From: Pedobacter sp. ASV12
GTDB taxonomy: Bacteria > Bacteroidota > Bacteroidia > Sphingobacteriales > Sphingobacteriaceae
Reading direction: 5' to 3'
Length of the DNA: 64,000 nt
NCBI RefSeq assembly: GCF_016429155.1
Contig: NZ_JAELUC010000006.1
Coordinates: 1 to 64,000, forward strand
The notes below the pieces were generated by a model. That model saw only the letters and a list, made by a program, of their open reading frames with translations, did no database searches and was not told the DNA's origin. The translations under genes were made by a program, and so were the position numbers. This document shows, in pieces, positions 45,172 to 53,972 of this stretch. The stretch's first letter is position 1. The number at the start of each line of letters is the position of its first letter.

Positions 45172-45234
45172 CTATCTATCGCCGTAATGGCGATGATGAT
45201 GTAAATGTGCATAATGGTTTAAAACTTGGATCAT
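45172..45234 (-). CDS. hisL: histidine operon leader peptide
   Basis: Twenty codons from ATG (45234-45232) to TAG (45174-45172), reading MIQVLNHYAH then LHHHRHYGDR: six His codons within ten positions (7, 10, 12, 13, 14, 16). A GGAAAG ribosome site is about 10 bases upstream. A perfect hairpin, ATCGCC / GGCGAT with a 5-base loop (45178-45194), overlaps the end of the frame and may act as pause structure. A terminator hairpin follows. The whole arrangement is a classical amino acid attenuator: stalling at His codons would favour readthrough into hisG. Confidence 0.88.
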   Translation of the reverse strand: MIQVLNHYAHLHHHRHYGDR

Positions 45235-45273
45235 ATATTACTTTCTTTCCGTAATTTTGGCCAGAAGATGTTG

Positions 45274-45302
45274 CAAATATAACTTTGTAAATGTGAAATC
45301 AA
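45274..45302 (-). promoter_or_regulatory. promoter of the his operon
   Basis: On the minus strand, TTG (45302-45300) and TATATTTG (45281-45274) are 18 bases apart, matching the Bacteroidota sigma-A consensus (TTG, about 19, TAnnTTTG). Transcription would start about 30 bases before the leader ATG. Confidence 0.75.
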
Positions 45303-45351
45303 AAAAATATGGCATTTTATTTGCCATGTAAGTGCCAGGCCCGCAGGCCAA

Positions 45352-46953
45352 ATGATACTTAAACCTCACAGAAAATTGAAAAAAACGCTCCTATTTGTAG
45401 CCGTATGTTTGTTTTTGAGCTCTTGCAGCTGGTTTCGCACCAAGCCTGAGATTGCCGTTGTTTTGTCTAAACATTTCGACAATAAACTATACAATGATTT
45501 TGATACGGTTGCTTATGATTCGGTATTCGTCAAAAAAATGGACGAACTGAGCAGTAAATTGTCCAACCCCAAAGTAATCAAGGCATATTACGCGCATCAC
45601 CAAGACCGGCCGTTGCTGGTTACGCGTTTTTATGTAAACGGTGCACTGGATACCTTGAAAAGTTACATCCAGCGAAGCAAAGCCGATGGGTTTAATCCCG
45701 AAATATTCAGGGTAAATGAACTGGAAACCCTTTTGCAAACCCTTGATGCGAACAAATTCAAAAAGATAAGCGAGGTTTATCCTTTAATAGCCGATCTGGA
45801 AATCAAGGCTGCCGATGCCCTTTTAAAGTACAGCACCTTCATCAAATACGGCAGCGTAAATCCCAGGAAGCTGTTTAACCGCTATTACATTGCCAGTAAA
45901 CGACCAGATAGCCTGAAGCTCGATTCGATGTTGAATACCACGGATCTGGTTGCTATATTGAAAGATGCGCAGCAGACTTCAAAAAATTACCTCGACCTGA
46001 AAAGGGCCTTGGCGCTTTACCGCGACAGCTTGGGTACCGACGAAAATCCGGCCATCAAAGCCATCAAGCTCAACATGGAGCGCATGCGTTGGCAACTGCC
46101 GGTCAAAACCGAGGAAACCGTGTTGGTCAATATCCCCGATTTCTCGCTAACCTGGTTTAAGGGCCAAGATACCTTAACGCACATGAACGTATGTGTTGGC
46201 GGTAAGCGCGAAGAAGGCTATGCCGATAAAATGAAGGCTTACTTAAAGTCTAAAAATTTAGACGACAAGCCCAAAAACCACGAAACGCCACAACTGGTGA
46301 GCGTATTTAATGCCATACAGGTAAATCCGGTTTGGAATATTCCGGTAAGCATTGCGCAGAGCGAAATTTATTGGCAGGCGGTTAGAGACCCTTATTACCT
46401 GTCTAACAACAACATTAAGGTATACCTGAAAGGCAAACTGGTAAATGATCCGGATACCATCCAATGGAATAAATACTCGCGCGAGAAATTGCCTTTTCAA
46501 TTTAAGCAAGGCTCAGGCGAAGGCAATGCCTTGGGCAAGTTCAAATTCATTTTCGACAACAGTTCAAGCATTTACCTTCACGATACCAACAACAAAAATG
46601 GTTTTAGGCTGGCCAACAGGGCAATCAGCCATGGTTGTGTGCGTATTGAAAAGCCGCTCGAGTTTGCACAGCTGATGGTGAGAGACAAATACCAGTACGA
46701 CCAGTTGCGCATGGAGGTGAACCTGCCGCCGGTTGATACCACCAGGATGAAGCAGTATCAGAAAAAACTGGCTAAAAGAACCGATACGCTCAATACCTTC
46801 CAATTGAAGCCAAGCTGGTTCGCTACTCGGAAAAACGTGGCCGTGGTAATTGGCTATTTTACCGCTTGGGCCGAAAACGGCAAGGTTCAGTTCAGACCCG
46901 ATGTTTACGATTACGACGAAACTTTGTGGGAAGCCATTAAAAAATACATGTAG
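45352..46953 (+). CDS. L,D-transpeptidase (YkuD family), lipoprotein
   Basis: 533 residues, long form with an N-terminal lipoprotein signal (FVAVCLFLSSC), a helical scaffold of about 250 residues, then a YkuD catalytic domain. The active-site motif SHGCVRIE has the nucleophilic Cys near residue 431, preceded by the conserved GKFKFIF and SIYLHDTN segments. It resembles the YcbB/LdtD class, which makes 3-3 peptidoglycan crosslinks or anchors proteins. Divergent from the his operon. Confidence 0.92.
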   Translation: MILKPHRKLKKTLLFVAVCLFLSSCSWFRTKPEIAVVLSKHFDNKLYNDFDTVAYDSVFVKKMDELSSKLSNPKVIKAYYAHHQDRPLLVTRFYVNGALDTLKSYIQRSKADGFNPEIFRVNELETLLQTLDANKFKKISEVYPLIADLEIKAADALLKYSTFIKYGSVNPRKLFNRYYIASKRPDSLKLDSMLNTTDLVAILKDAQQTSKNYLDLKRALALYRDSLGTDENPAIKAIKLNMERMRWQLPVKTEETVLVNIPDFSLTWFKGQDTLTHMNVCVGGKREEGYADKMKAYLKSKNLDDKPKNHETPQLVSVFNAIQVNPVWNIPVSIAQSEIYWQAVRDPYYLSNNNIKVYLKGKLVNDPDTIQWNKYSREKLPFQFKQGSGEGNALGKFKFIFDNSSSIYLHDTNNKNGFRLANRAISHGCVRIEKPLEFAQLMVRDKYQYDQLRMEVNLPPVDTTRMKQYQKKLAKRTDTLNTFQLKPSWFATRKNVAVVIGYFTAWAENGKVQFRPDVYDYDETLWEAIKKYM

Positions 46954-47044
46954 ACGCGCTTGTGCCCAAATCTCCTCATTTCCATTATTGCAACAACTTG
47001 TGTTCAATAGCTCAAAAGCTTAACTTGCGCTAACAATGAACCTT

Positions 47045-47896
47045 ATGGATTTTAAAAACAGTTTGTTTGTATGTGCGTTGTCTGCCAGCTTTTTGGCTGC
47101 CTGTCAGTCGGCAAATGATAAGACGCCGCAAGCCGCTGTGGCAAAGAAAACCGATTCGGTAGCTAAACAGGCGCCTGTCGCTAGCGTTGCAAAATCGGAG
47201 CTGATTGCGGTTAAAGCGCCTTTAGATTTTAATGGATTTTGGAACTACTACACCAGTAACATAAAGCTTTACGAAAACTTTGTAGCCCATGATGTAAACG
47301 GTAAGGTAATGGATAAGGAGGCTTTCCTGAAACAAATGAAAACGGAACATTACCTGCCGATGTTGCTCGCTTCGGCAGAACCTGATCCGCATTACCAGTT
47401 GTTCCGCATACCCCAAGGCGCAGACCCGAACATAGGTACCTACATGAGGCAGTTTGCCGCCGACGAGCTGAAGTATGGTCAGATGAAGGGCAAGCCCATT
47501 CCGGCTTTCAGTTTTAAGGATGTGGACGGCAAACTGTATACCTCGGCCAATACCAAAGGCAAAATCGTACTCTTTAAATGTTGGTTTATCGGCTGTGTAG
47601 CCTGTGTACAGGAAATGCCCGCCCTGAATGAGCTGGTTCAACAATATAAAGACCGTAACGATATCCTGTTTGTAAGCCTGGCTATAGATGCCAAGCCCGA
47701 ATTGCAGGCGTTTTTAGCTAAAACCAAGTTCGATTATGCCACGGTTCCCAATCAGGAGCATTACATGGCCGAAAAACTGCTGGTCAATGCTTATCCGACC
47801 CATTTTTTAATCGATAAAAAAGGCCTATTGGTTAATGTGGTCAGCGAAGAAGACGCAATTGCCAGTTTGTTGGAGCGTGAAGTAGCCAAGAACTAA
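47045..47896 (+). CDS. TlpA-like thioredoxin-fold lipoprotein
   Basis: 283 residues. The N-terminus is a lipoprotein signal (LFVCALSASFLAAC). A 100-residue helical region is followed by a TlpA/AhpC-TSA type domain (about 150-283) with the redox motif C-V-A-C in WFIGCVACVQEMPAL and a cis-Pro region AYPTHFLID. By family it is a periplasmic thiol-disulfide reductase, for example for cytochrome c maturation. An in-frame ATG 9 bases upstream is also possible. Its 3' end overlaps the convergent exporter gene by 4 bases. Confidence 0.88.
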   Translation: MDFKNSLFVCALSASFLAACQSANDKTPQAAVAKKTDSVAKQAPVASVAKSELIAVKAPLDFNGFWNYYTSNIKLYENFVAHDVNGKVMDKEAFLKQMKTEHYLPMLLASAEPDPHYQLFRIPQGADPNIGTYMRQFAADELKYGQMKGKPIPAFSFKDVDGKLYTSANTKGKIVLFKCWFIGCVACVQEMPALNELVQQYKDRNDILFVSLAIDAKPELQAFLAKTKFDYATVPNQEHYMAEKLLVNAYPTHFLIDKKGLLVNVVSEEDAIASLLEREVAKN

Positions 47897-48873
47897 TCCT
47901 GCTGGGTAAGGGCAGGTTCCAGTTTTGGCTGTTGGGCGGCTTTCTTGTTGTTTCGGTATTTGCTCAGGTTAATGAGCAATACACTTCCTAAAATAACCAC
48001 CAGCCCAGCTATTTGCAGCAGACTGATCTTTTCATTGGTAAAACAGAGGCTTAACAGTACGGCCACTACCGGATTTACGTAGGCGTAGGTGCTTACCTGT
48101 GTTGCCGGACGTACCTTTAACAGCCAAACATAGGCGCTAAAGGCTGCGATAGAGCCAAATATGATCAAATAACCTACCGAAAGCCAGGCGTCAAGCGGAA
48201 TGGTCGTCCAGTTAAAAGTCTTAAACTCGCCAGTAAACAAACCACCTGGGATAAATGCCATACCGGCGGCCAGCATTTGCCAGGCCGTACCAACAGCAAC
48301 CGAATCGTCGGGATTGGATTGGTGTTTGGCATAAAGCGAACCTGCTGCCCAGGCCACAGGGCCCAGCACCAAAAGGATCATGCCGGCAATTTGGGTTGGA
48401 CTTTGGCTGGTGCCCAAAATTTGGATCAGTTGTTCGCCAAACAGCAGAATTACACCGATAAAGCCAACAATTAGTCCCGCAACGGTTGAGGTGCTGCCGA
48501 AATTCTCCTTCCATTTGGGCTTGTCTAAAATAACGAACCAGATGGCGGCCGAGGCAACCATAATGGCTACCAACCCGCTTGGAATAAACTGTTCGACCCA
48601 AATAACAATGCCATTGCCTATGCCCAGCATTAAGATGCCGGCAATGGCGGCGTGTTTGATGAGGCGTTTGTTGAAGATGGGCTGTCCGGTAAATGCGCAC
48701 CAGGTAATGAGGAGCAAACCGGCCAGGATAAACCTAAAGGAACCGAGGATAAAGGGCGGAAAGCCCGCCAGGGCCTTTTGGATGAAAAAATAAGTGGAGC
48801 CCCACACAATGTAAACAATGGCAAAAGCGAGGTAGACGAAAAGGAGGGGCGCTGTTTTTTTTACATTTGCCAT
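47893..48873 (-). CDS. DMT/EamA family transporter
   Basis: 326 residues with ten hydrophobic segments in two EamA repeats, the layout of YedA/RhtA-type metabolite exporters. The conserved start IVYIVWGSTYFFIQKAL and the second-repeat AAFSAYVWLL / PVVAVLLSL segments are visible. The C-terminus is polar (NKKAAQQPKLEPAL). It lies 7 bases after an Lrp-family regulator on the same strand, which points to an amino acid as substrate (inference). Confidence 0.9.
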   Translation of the reverse strand: MANVKKTAPLLFVYLAFAIVYIVWGSTYFFIQKALAGFPPFILGSFRFILAGLLLITWCAFTGQPIFNKRLIKHAAIAGILMLGIGNGIVIWVEQFIPSGLVAIMVASAAIWFVILDKPKWKENFGSTSTVAGLIVGFIGVILLFGEQLIQILGTSQSPTQIAGMILLVLGPVAWAAGSLYAKHQSNPDDSVAVGTAWQMLAAGMAFIPGGLFTGEFKTFNWTTIPLDAWLSVGYLIIFGSIAAFSAYVWLLKVRPATQVSTYAYVNPVVAVLLSLCFTNEKISLLQIAGLVVILGSVLLINLSKYRNNKKAAQQPKLEPALTQQD

Positions 48874-48880
48874 CATGATA

Positions 48881-49351
48881 TTATTTAGTGTTGATGTCTG
48901 GGATGATTAATTGTTGGTTTTCTTTTACGGTTTCGAGCACAATGGTGGTGCGCACCGAAAGAATGTTTGATATTTTGCTGAATTCATCGCGCATCAAAGC
49001 CATGAGCGAGGCCGAGTCGCGGGTTCTTACCTTCACCAGGTAGCAGTCTTCGCCGGCAATAATGTGTACTTCCTGTACTTCTTTGATCTTCGAAAGCTCA
49101 TCGGCAGTAGTGGTGCAGCCCACAGTATTCGACGTTTTCATCGAAATGAAGGCCAGCAGGCTCATGTCAATGGCGGCGGGATCTATTTTGGTGGTGTACT
49201 GCGTAATTACCTTTCGCTGTTCCAGTTTCTTTACCCGCTCTAGCACTGCCGATGGGGCCATTTCCAGTTCCTTGGCCATGTCAACGTTCGAGATCCGCGC
49301 ATTTTCCTGCATGAGCCTCAAAATGGACAGGTCTATTTTATCTAAGTTCAT
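48881..49351 (-). CDS. Lrp/AsnC family regulator
   Basis: 156 residues. An N-terminal helix-turn-helix (about 1-60: LDKIDLSILRLMQENARISNVDMAKEL and PSAVLERVKKLE) is followed by a ligand-binding RAM domain (about 68-150). The usual Lrp motifs such as VHIIAGEDCYLVKVR are present. It precedes the exporter gene in the same operon and likely controls it and itself in response to an amino acid. Confidence 0.95.
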   Translation of the reverse strand: MNLDKIDLSILRLMQENARISNVDMAKELEMAPSAVLERVKKLEQRKVITQYTTKIDPAAIDMSLLAFISMKTSNTVGCTTTADELSKIKEVQEVHIIAGEDCYLVKVRTRDSASLMALMRDEFSKISNILSVRTTIVLETVKENQQLIIPDINTK

Positions 49352-49575
49352 ATGCTGATTTTAGTTCAGTAAATCTAGTTATTAAAAGAATAATATTCAT
49401 AATTTATTTATTAAAAATGATTTTTATTCTATAAAAGCAGGGTTGTGTCGTTGTTTATACGACAACATCAGCCAAAGGGAAAAGCTGAATTAACCCAAAA
49501 GAAGCAGGACAAGAAATAAAGAAATGTTCGGGAATGAACCGAATTGCCAGTAATAGCACAAGAAATGCCAATTCT
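49352..49575. other. AT-rich gap between the Lrp and GH16 genes
   Basis: 224 bases with a very AT-rich part (about 49370-49438), as expected for an Lrp promoter/autoregulatory site. A hairpin of the type TGTCGT / ACGACA lies at about 49446-49467. No gene, and no T-run marking a clear terminator. Confidence 0.4.
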
Positions 49576-50409
49576 TTATTGATAAACCTTAACCCAGTCT
49601 ATTTCCATTTGTACAGGCAGGTTGTCGGGATTGATCTTTCCTACCCAACTGCCACCTAGCTGCTGATCGATAAGAACGTAAAAAGGCTGGTCGTAAGGCC
49701 ATTGGCTCGGGTCTACGCCGTTTATGCGGGGATAGCGAAAGGTTTCTTTCCCGTTTAGGGTAAATATCAATTTGTCGGGATACCACTGCAAGCCAAAAAT
49801 ATTGAACTGATTAGGATCTAGCTTGGCGGTTCCAGAATGTGGGGGTTTGTCTTTTTGCTTAAGTTCCAAAGTGTAGTATGAATGGGTGGTTTGATAGATG
49901 ATCTTGTCGAAATTAAGATGCTCCATGATGTCTATCTCTCCATTTCTGGGGTATTTTCCGTACTTGTTGTGTTCGGCCAACATCCACATGGCCGGCCAGG
50001 CGCCCTGTGCGCAGCCCAATTTGGCGCGGATTTCTATTTTGCCATATTGAAAGGCGAATTTCCCCTTGCTGTAAATGCCACCGGTTAAAAAGGGACGCTT
50101 ATCTGAGGCGGTATCCGGATTTTTGATGCCTTTCAAAAACAACTGGCCATCCTGGAGTTTGTAGCACAAGGGGTTGCTGCTCATGTGTTTGCCCCAATCG
50201 GCAGTATTGGCAGGTATTTTTGTCCATTTGGTGGTGTCGAGCGAAGTTGCATTAAAATCGTCGAACCAAACCAGTTTCCAGTCTTTGCCGGCTCTTCCAT
50301 CTTTCTGGATGTAGGAATAACCATTCTCGACTCTTGCAGGCACGTTGCAACTTAGGCAACAGGCCGCTGTCAGTAGGAAGATCAGGAGAGAAGGCAGTAA
50401 TTTGTTCAT
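49576..50409 (-). CDS. GH16 family glycoside hydrolase lipoprotein
   Basis: 277 residues: a lipoprotein signal with cysteines in LLTAACCLSC, then a beta-jelly-roll of GH16. The catalytic signature is GEIDIMEHL (E-x-D-x-x-E), followed by IFGLQWYPDKLIFTLNG and the C-terminal MEIDWVKVY typical of laminarinase/beta-glucanase members. It probably hydrolyses a beta-1,3 or mixed-linked glucan at the cell surface. A LacI-type palindrome lies 117 bases upstream. Confidence 0.92.
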   Translation of the reverse strand: MNKLLPSLLIFLLTAACCLSCNVPARVENGYSYIQKDGRAGKDWKLVWFDDFNATSLDTTKWTKIPANTADWGKHMSSNPLCYKLQDGQLFLKGIKNPDTASDKRPFLTGGIYSKGKFAFQYGKIEIRAKLGCAQGAWPAMWMLAEHNKYGKYPRNGEIDIMEHLNFDKIIYQTTHSYYTLELKQKDKPPHSGTAKLDPNQFNIFGLQWYPDKLIFTLNGKETFRYPRINGVDPSQWPYDQPFYVLIDQQLGGSWVGKINPDNLPVQMEIDWVKVYQ

Positions 50410-50525
50410 GGCAATTACAAATAAGCATGGCTATGGAGGTTGAAGATAAGGTTAATGCTGGTTTTCTTGCTCAACCGATACCTAATGATAGCACAAATTC
50501 CTTACATCTGGCTTTGGTGTCTGAA

Positions 50526-50539
50526 CGCAAACGTTTGTG
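50526..50539. promoter_or_regulatory. second LacI-type palindrome
   Basis: CGCAAACGTTTGTG matches 13 of 14 bases of the operator at 18397-18410 and is palindromic but for one pair. It lies between the divergent GH16 and BatA-like genes. GH16 is the more plausible target. Confidence 0.62.
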
Positions 50540-50606
50540 CCTGGAGCTTGAGTTTGTCGTCGAAATAAGTTCTTTTTTTGACTGTTAGTAATCTCCATAT
50601 TTTTTC

Positions 50607-50614
50607 TATCTTTG
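50607..50614 (+). promoter_or_regulatory. -7 box close to the BatA-like start
   Basis: TATCTTTG fits TAnnTTTG and ends only 7 bases before the ATG at 50622, which would give a nearly leaderless mRNA. The TTG upstream is 26 bases away, longer than usual. Confidence 0.4.
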
Positions 50615-50621
50615 GTTTTTA

Positions 50622-52670
50622 ATGAATTTCCTTTATCCGGGCTTTCTTTTTGCACTTTTAACGGTCGCTATTCCGGTCATTATCCATTTATTCAATTTCA
50701 GGAAATTTAAAAGAGTCTATTTTAGCAATGTCGCCTTTTTAAAGGAGATCAAAGCGCAGCAATCATCGAGAGAAAGGCTAAAAAACCTGCTCATCCTCTG
50801 TTGCCGTATCTTGGCCATCGTGTTTTTGGTGTTCGCCTTTGCACGTCCGTTTTTGCCCTCAACCAGCAAGATAGACCAAAGCAAGGGAAATATCGTCAGC
50901 ATTTACATTGATAATTCGTACAGCATGGAAGCTGTAAACAAGGAGGGAAGCCTCTTAGACGAAGCCAAGCGCAAAGCCAAGGAAATTGTAAAGGCCTTCC
51001 AGCTCAACGACCGCTTTCAGCTGCTGACCAACGATTTTGAAGGCAGGCATCAGCGTTTGCTCAATGCCGACGAGCTGATCCAGGCGGTTGACGAGGTGAA
51101 AATCTCTGCGGCCAGCCGACAGCTGCAGCAGGTTATCAATCGGCAACAAAGCATTTTTACCGGCGCCAGCAACCGTTTTGCCTACATCATCTCCGATTTT
51201 CAGCAGGGTTTTGCCGGAAACCAGCCGATCAAAACCAACCCCAATACCAACGTCTCGCTCATTAAGCTCAATTCGAATGCCTTGCCTAATGTAGCGGTCG
51301 ACAGTGCTTGGTTGCTGTCGCCAACGCACCAGGCCGGAACTACCGAAAAACTGGTGGTGCAGCTGCATAATTATGGCGACGAAGATGCGAAGAACATTCC
51401 GATCAAACTCACCATCAATCAACAACAAAAGGCCATCAGTAGCTTGAATATCGCAGCCGGTAAAACCCAAACCGATACTTTGGCCTACAGTGGCTTGGGC
51501 TTGGGCTGGCAGAGGGGAACCCTCAGCATCAAGGATTTTCCCTTGACTTTTGACGACCAGCTCAATTTCAGTTTCAGGGTAAACGCCAACCAAAAGGTAT
51601 TGAGCATTAATGGACAAACCGCCGAGAAATACATCAAGGCGCTGTTTGGTGCCGACCCGTATTTTCAGCTTACCGAGATGCCCGAGCGCAATATCAATTA
51701 CTCGGCCTTGGCCAGCTATAGCCTGATTGTGCTGAACAGCCTCGATAATCCCGCTAGCGGATTGGCTCAGGAGCTCAAAACCTATATCGCCAATGGCGGT
51801 TCGGTTGTTGTTTTTCCAAATGTAAAAGCCGATAAAAATGTTTATTCCTCGTTTTTAACGTCACTGGGCCTTCCGGCAATTGCCGATGTAAATGCTAGCG
51901 CCACCAAGGTGAGCCATATTGAACTGAAGCATCCTTTGTTCAAGGAAGTGTTCGAAACCTTGCCGCAAAACATAGACCTGCCTCAGGTAAACCATTATTT
52001 TAACTTTGTAGAAAACAACCAGCGCAGCAAGGAAGACCTGTTGTCGTTGCCTGCCGGCAAATTGTTTTTTGCACGTTATCCGATGGGCAACGGACAGGCG
52101 TATTTGGCGGCAACCGATTTGAACAACGAAGATAGCAACTTGGCCAAGCATCCAGTTTTTGTGCCTTTAATGTACAAAATAGCCTTTGCCAGCGCCAAAG
52201 AACAGCCCATTTACTATACCGCAGGTCGGAACAACGTGCTTGAGAGCCAAAAAATAGTATTGGGCGCCAATCAAACGCTGAAGCTGGTGGCCGACAATTT
52301 CGAGGTGATACCCGAATTGCGCCAAACCAATGGCAAAACCTTGCTTTACGTGGCAGACCAAGTGAAAAAAGCAGGTTATTACGAGCTTAAAAAAGCAGAT
52401 TCAACCTTGGCCGTTATTGCCTTTAATGATAACCGCACTGAATCGGACATGCATTACAGTTCGGCCGATCAGATCAAAGAACTATTTGGAAAACAGCCCT
52501 TAACGTTTTTGGACCCGAAATCCGATAGCATTGCTTCGGCCGTTTCTTCCAAAAATAATGGAACCGAATTATGGAAACTTTGCCTAATTTTGAGCTTGGT
52601 TTTCTTGGCTATTGAAATTTTACTGGTACGATTTTATCATACCCAAAAACCGGGCTTACCAGCTCATTGA
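50622..52670 (+). CDS. BatA-like membrane protein (aerotolerance regulator N-terminal domain)
   Basis: 682 residues. The start MNFLYPGFLFALLTVAIPVIIHLFNFRKFKRVYFSNVAFL is the BatA-type N-terminal membrane domain; a second helix follows at about 58-80. A vWA-like domain (about 85-210, with IYIDNSYSM instead of a complete MIDAS DxSxS) and a long extracytoplasmic beta region come next, and a last membrane helix near 650-672. In Bacteroidota such proteins occur with MoxR/Bat genes; none are adjacent here. Function is not known. Confidence 0.84.
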   Translation: MNFLYPGFLFALLTVAIPVIIHLFNFRKFKRVYFSNVAFLKEIKAQQSSRERLKNLLILCCRILAIVFLVFAFARPFLPSTSKIDQSKGNIVSIYIDNSYSMEAVNKEGSLLDEAKRKAKEIVKAFQLNDRFQLLTNDFEGRHQRLLNADELIQAVDEVKISAASRQLQQVINRQQSIFTGASNRFAYIISDFQQGFAGNQPIKTNPNTNVSLIKLNSNALPNVAVDSAWLLSPTHQAGTTEKLVVQLHNYGDEDAKNIPIKLTINQQQKAISSLNIAAGKTQTDTLAYSGLGLGWQRGTLSIKDFPLTFDDQLNFSFRVNANQKVLSINGQTAEKYIKALFGADPYFQLTEMPERNINYSALASYSLIVLNSLDNPASGLAQELKTYIANGGSVVVFPNVKADKNVYSSFLTSLGLPAIADVNASATKVSHIELKHPLFKEVFETLPQNIDLPQVNHYFNFVENNQRSKEDLLSLPAGKLFFARYPMGNGQAYLAATDLNNEDSNLAKHPVFVPLMYKIAFASAKEQPIYYTAGRNNVLESQKIVLGANQTLKLVADNFEVIPELRQTNGKTLLYVADQVKKAGYYELKKADSTLAVIAFNDNRTESDMHYSSADQIKELFGKQPLTFLDPKSDSIASAVSSKNNGTELWKLCLILSLVFLAIEILLVRFYHTQKPGLPAH

Positions 52671-52709
52671 TACAGAAACATTATAAGCTAATCCATAACA
52701 TATACATTC

Positions 52710-53972
52710 ATGAACCTCTTAGTAAAGGGAATTACTATTGCAGATCCTAACAGCGAGTTTAACCAGCAAAAAGCTGATGTACGCGTTGAAGGCGGAAAAA
52801 TTGTTGCTGTCGAAAAACAATTATCGCCTTTAAAGAACGAAACTGTTGTAGAAGCCAGTGGCGCTATACTTTCGCCAGGTTTTTTCGACCTGAATTGTAT
52901 GATTGGCGATCCTGGGCTCGAAACTAAGGAAGACCTGCAAAGCGGAACGGCCGCGGCCAAAGCTGGTGGATTTACCGGTATTGCCGTTTTGCCTACCACC
53001 AAGCCGGTGGTGCAAACAAAAGGAGCTGTCGAATATATCCTGAACAGGGCCAAAAACAACTTGGTTGATGTGCACCCCATTGGCGCCATCAGCAACGATT
53101 TGGAAGGCAAGGAGCTGGCCGAGCTTTTTGACATGAAAAATGCCGGGGCTGTTGCCTTTTCTGAGGGCAGCAAGGCTATTGCCGACGATGGCTTTATGAG
53201 CCGCGCCCTGCAATATGCTTTAGGTTTTGAGGGGCTGTTGATGGTTTATCCAGAAAATAAATCCATTGCTGGCAAGGCCCAGGTAAACGAAAGCAAAAAC
53301 AACGTGCTTTTAGGCATGAAAGGCATTCCGGCGTTGGCCGAAGAAATGCAGCTAGCCCGCGATATTTATTTAGCAACCTACCACAATGCACCCATCCACA
53401 TCAGCCAGATTTCTACGGCAGGTTCGGTAGCATTGATTAAAAAGGCCAAAAAAGACGGCCTGAAAATTACCTGCGACGTGGCGGCACACCAGTTGGTATT
53501 TACCGAAGACCTGTTGAACGATTTTGACAGTAACTACAAGGTAAAGCCACCATTGCGAAGCAAAGCCGATAATAAAGCCCTAATTGCTGGATTGAAAGAC
53601 GGCACCATTGATGCCGTGACCTCGCAGCACCGTCCGCACGAGATTGAGTTTAAGGATGTAGAGTTTGAAATCGCCTCTTATGGTATCATTGCCCTGCAAA
53701 CGGTTTTGCCTTTATTGCTGCAGGCTGGATTAGATGCAGGCCTCATTGCCGAGAAGCTGGCTATCAACCCGCGTAAATTGCTAAAGCTCGAAGTTCCGGT
53801 AATCGGCATAGGAGCCACCGCCAATTTTGTGGTCTACCACCCGCAACAGGAATGGGAGTATAACGTAAACAATAACCGTTCAAAAGCGGCCAACTCTCCT
53901 TTGCTGGGCAAAACCCTGAAAGGAAAGGTGCAGCTGGTTTATAACAACAAACAATTCGAAACGTATGAATAA
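52710..53972 (+). CDS. dihydroorotase-like protein lacking catalytic residues
   Basis: 420 residues with the overall dihydroorotase/amidohydrolase sequence. The metal-binding HxH that normally follows the first barrel strand (VDLHVHxREPG) is replaced: FFDLNCMIGDPG has no His. The HIxHxST site reads HISQIST, and the TDHAPH motif is TSQHRPHE, so the catalytic Asp is gone. This predicts an inactive partner or an unknown role, as seen for PyrC-like pseudoenzymes that support aspartate transcarbamoylase in other bacteria. Its end overlaps the next gene by 8 bases. Confidence 0.88.
   Translation: MNLLVKGITIADPNSEFNQQKADVRVEGGKIVAVEKQLSPLKNETVVEASGAILSPGFFDLNCMIGDPGLETKEDLQSGTAAAKAGGFTGIAVLPTTKPVVQTKGAVEYILNRAKNNLVDVHPIGAISNDLEGKELAELFDMKNAGAVAFSEGSKAIADDGFMSRALQYALGFEGLLMVYPENKSIAGKAQVNESKNNVLLGMKGIPALAEEMQLARDIYLATYHNAPIHISQISTAGSVALIKKAKKDGLKITCDVAAHQLVFTEDLLNDFDSNYKVKPPLRSKADNKALIAGLKDGTIDAVTSQHRPHEIEFKDVEFEIASYGIIALQTVLPLLLQAGLDAGLIAEKLAINPRKLLKLEVPVIGIGATANFVVYHPQQEWEYNVNNNRSKAANSPLLGKTLKGKVQLVYNNKQFETYE

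Noticed and set aside
50955-51617. 220-codon minus-strand frame inside the BatA-like gene
   Set aside because: Antisense shadow of a well-supported gene; no family similarity seen.
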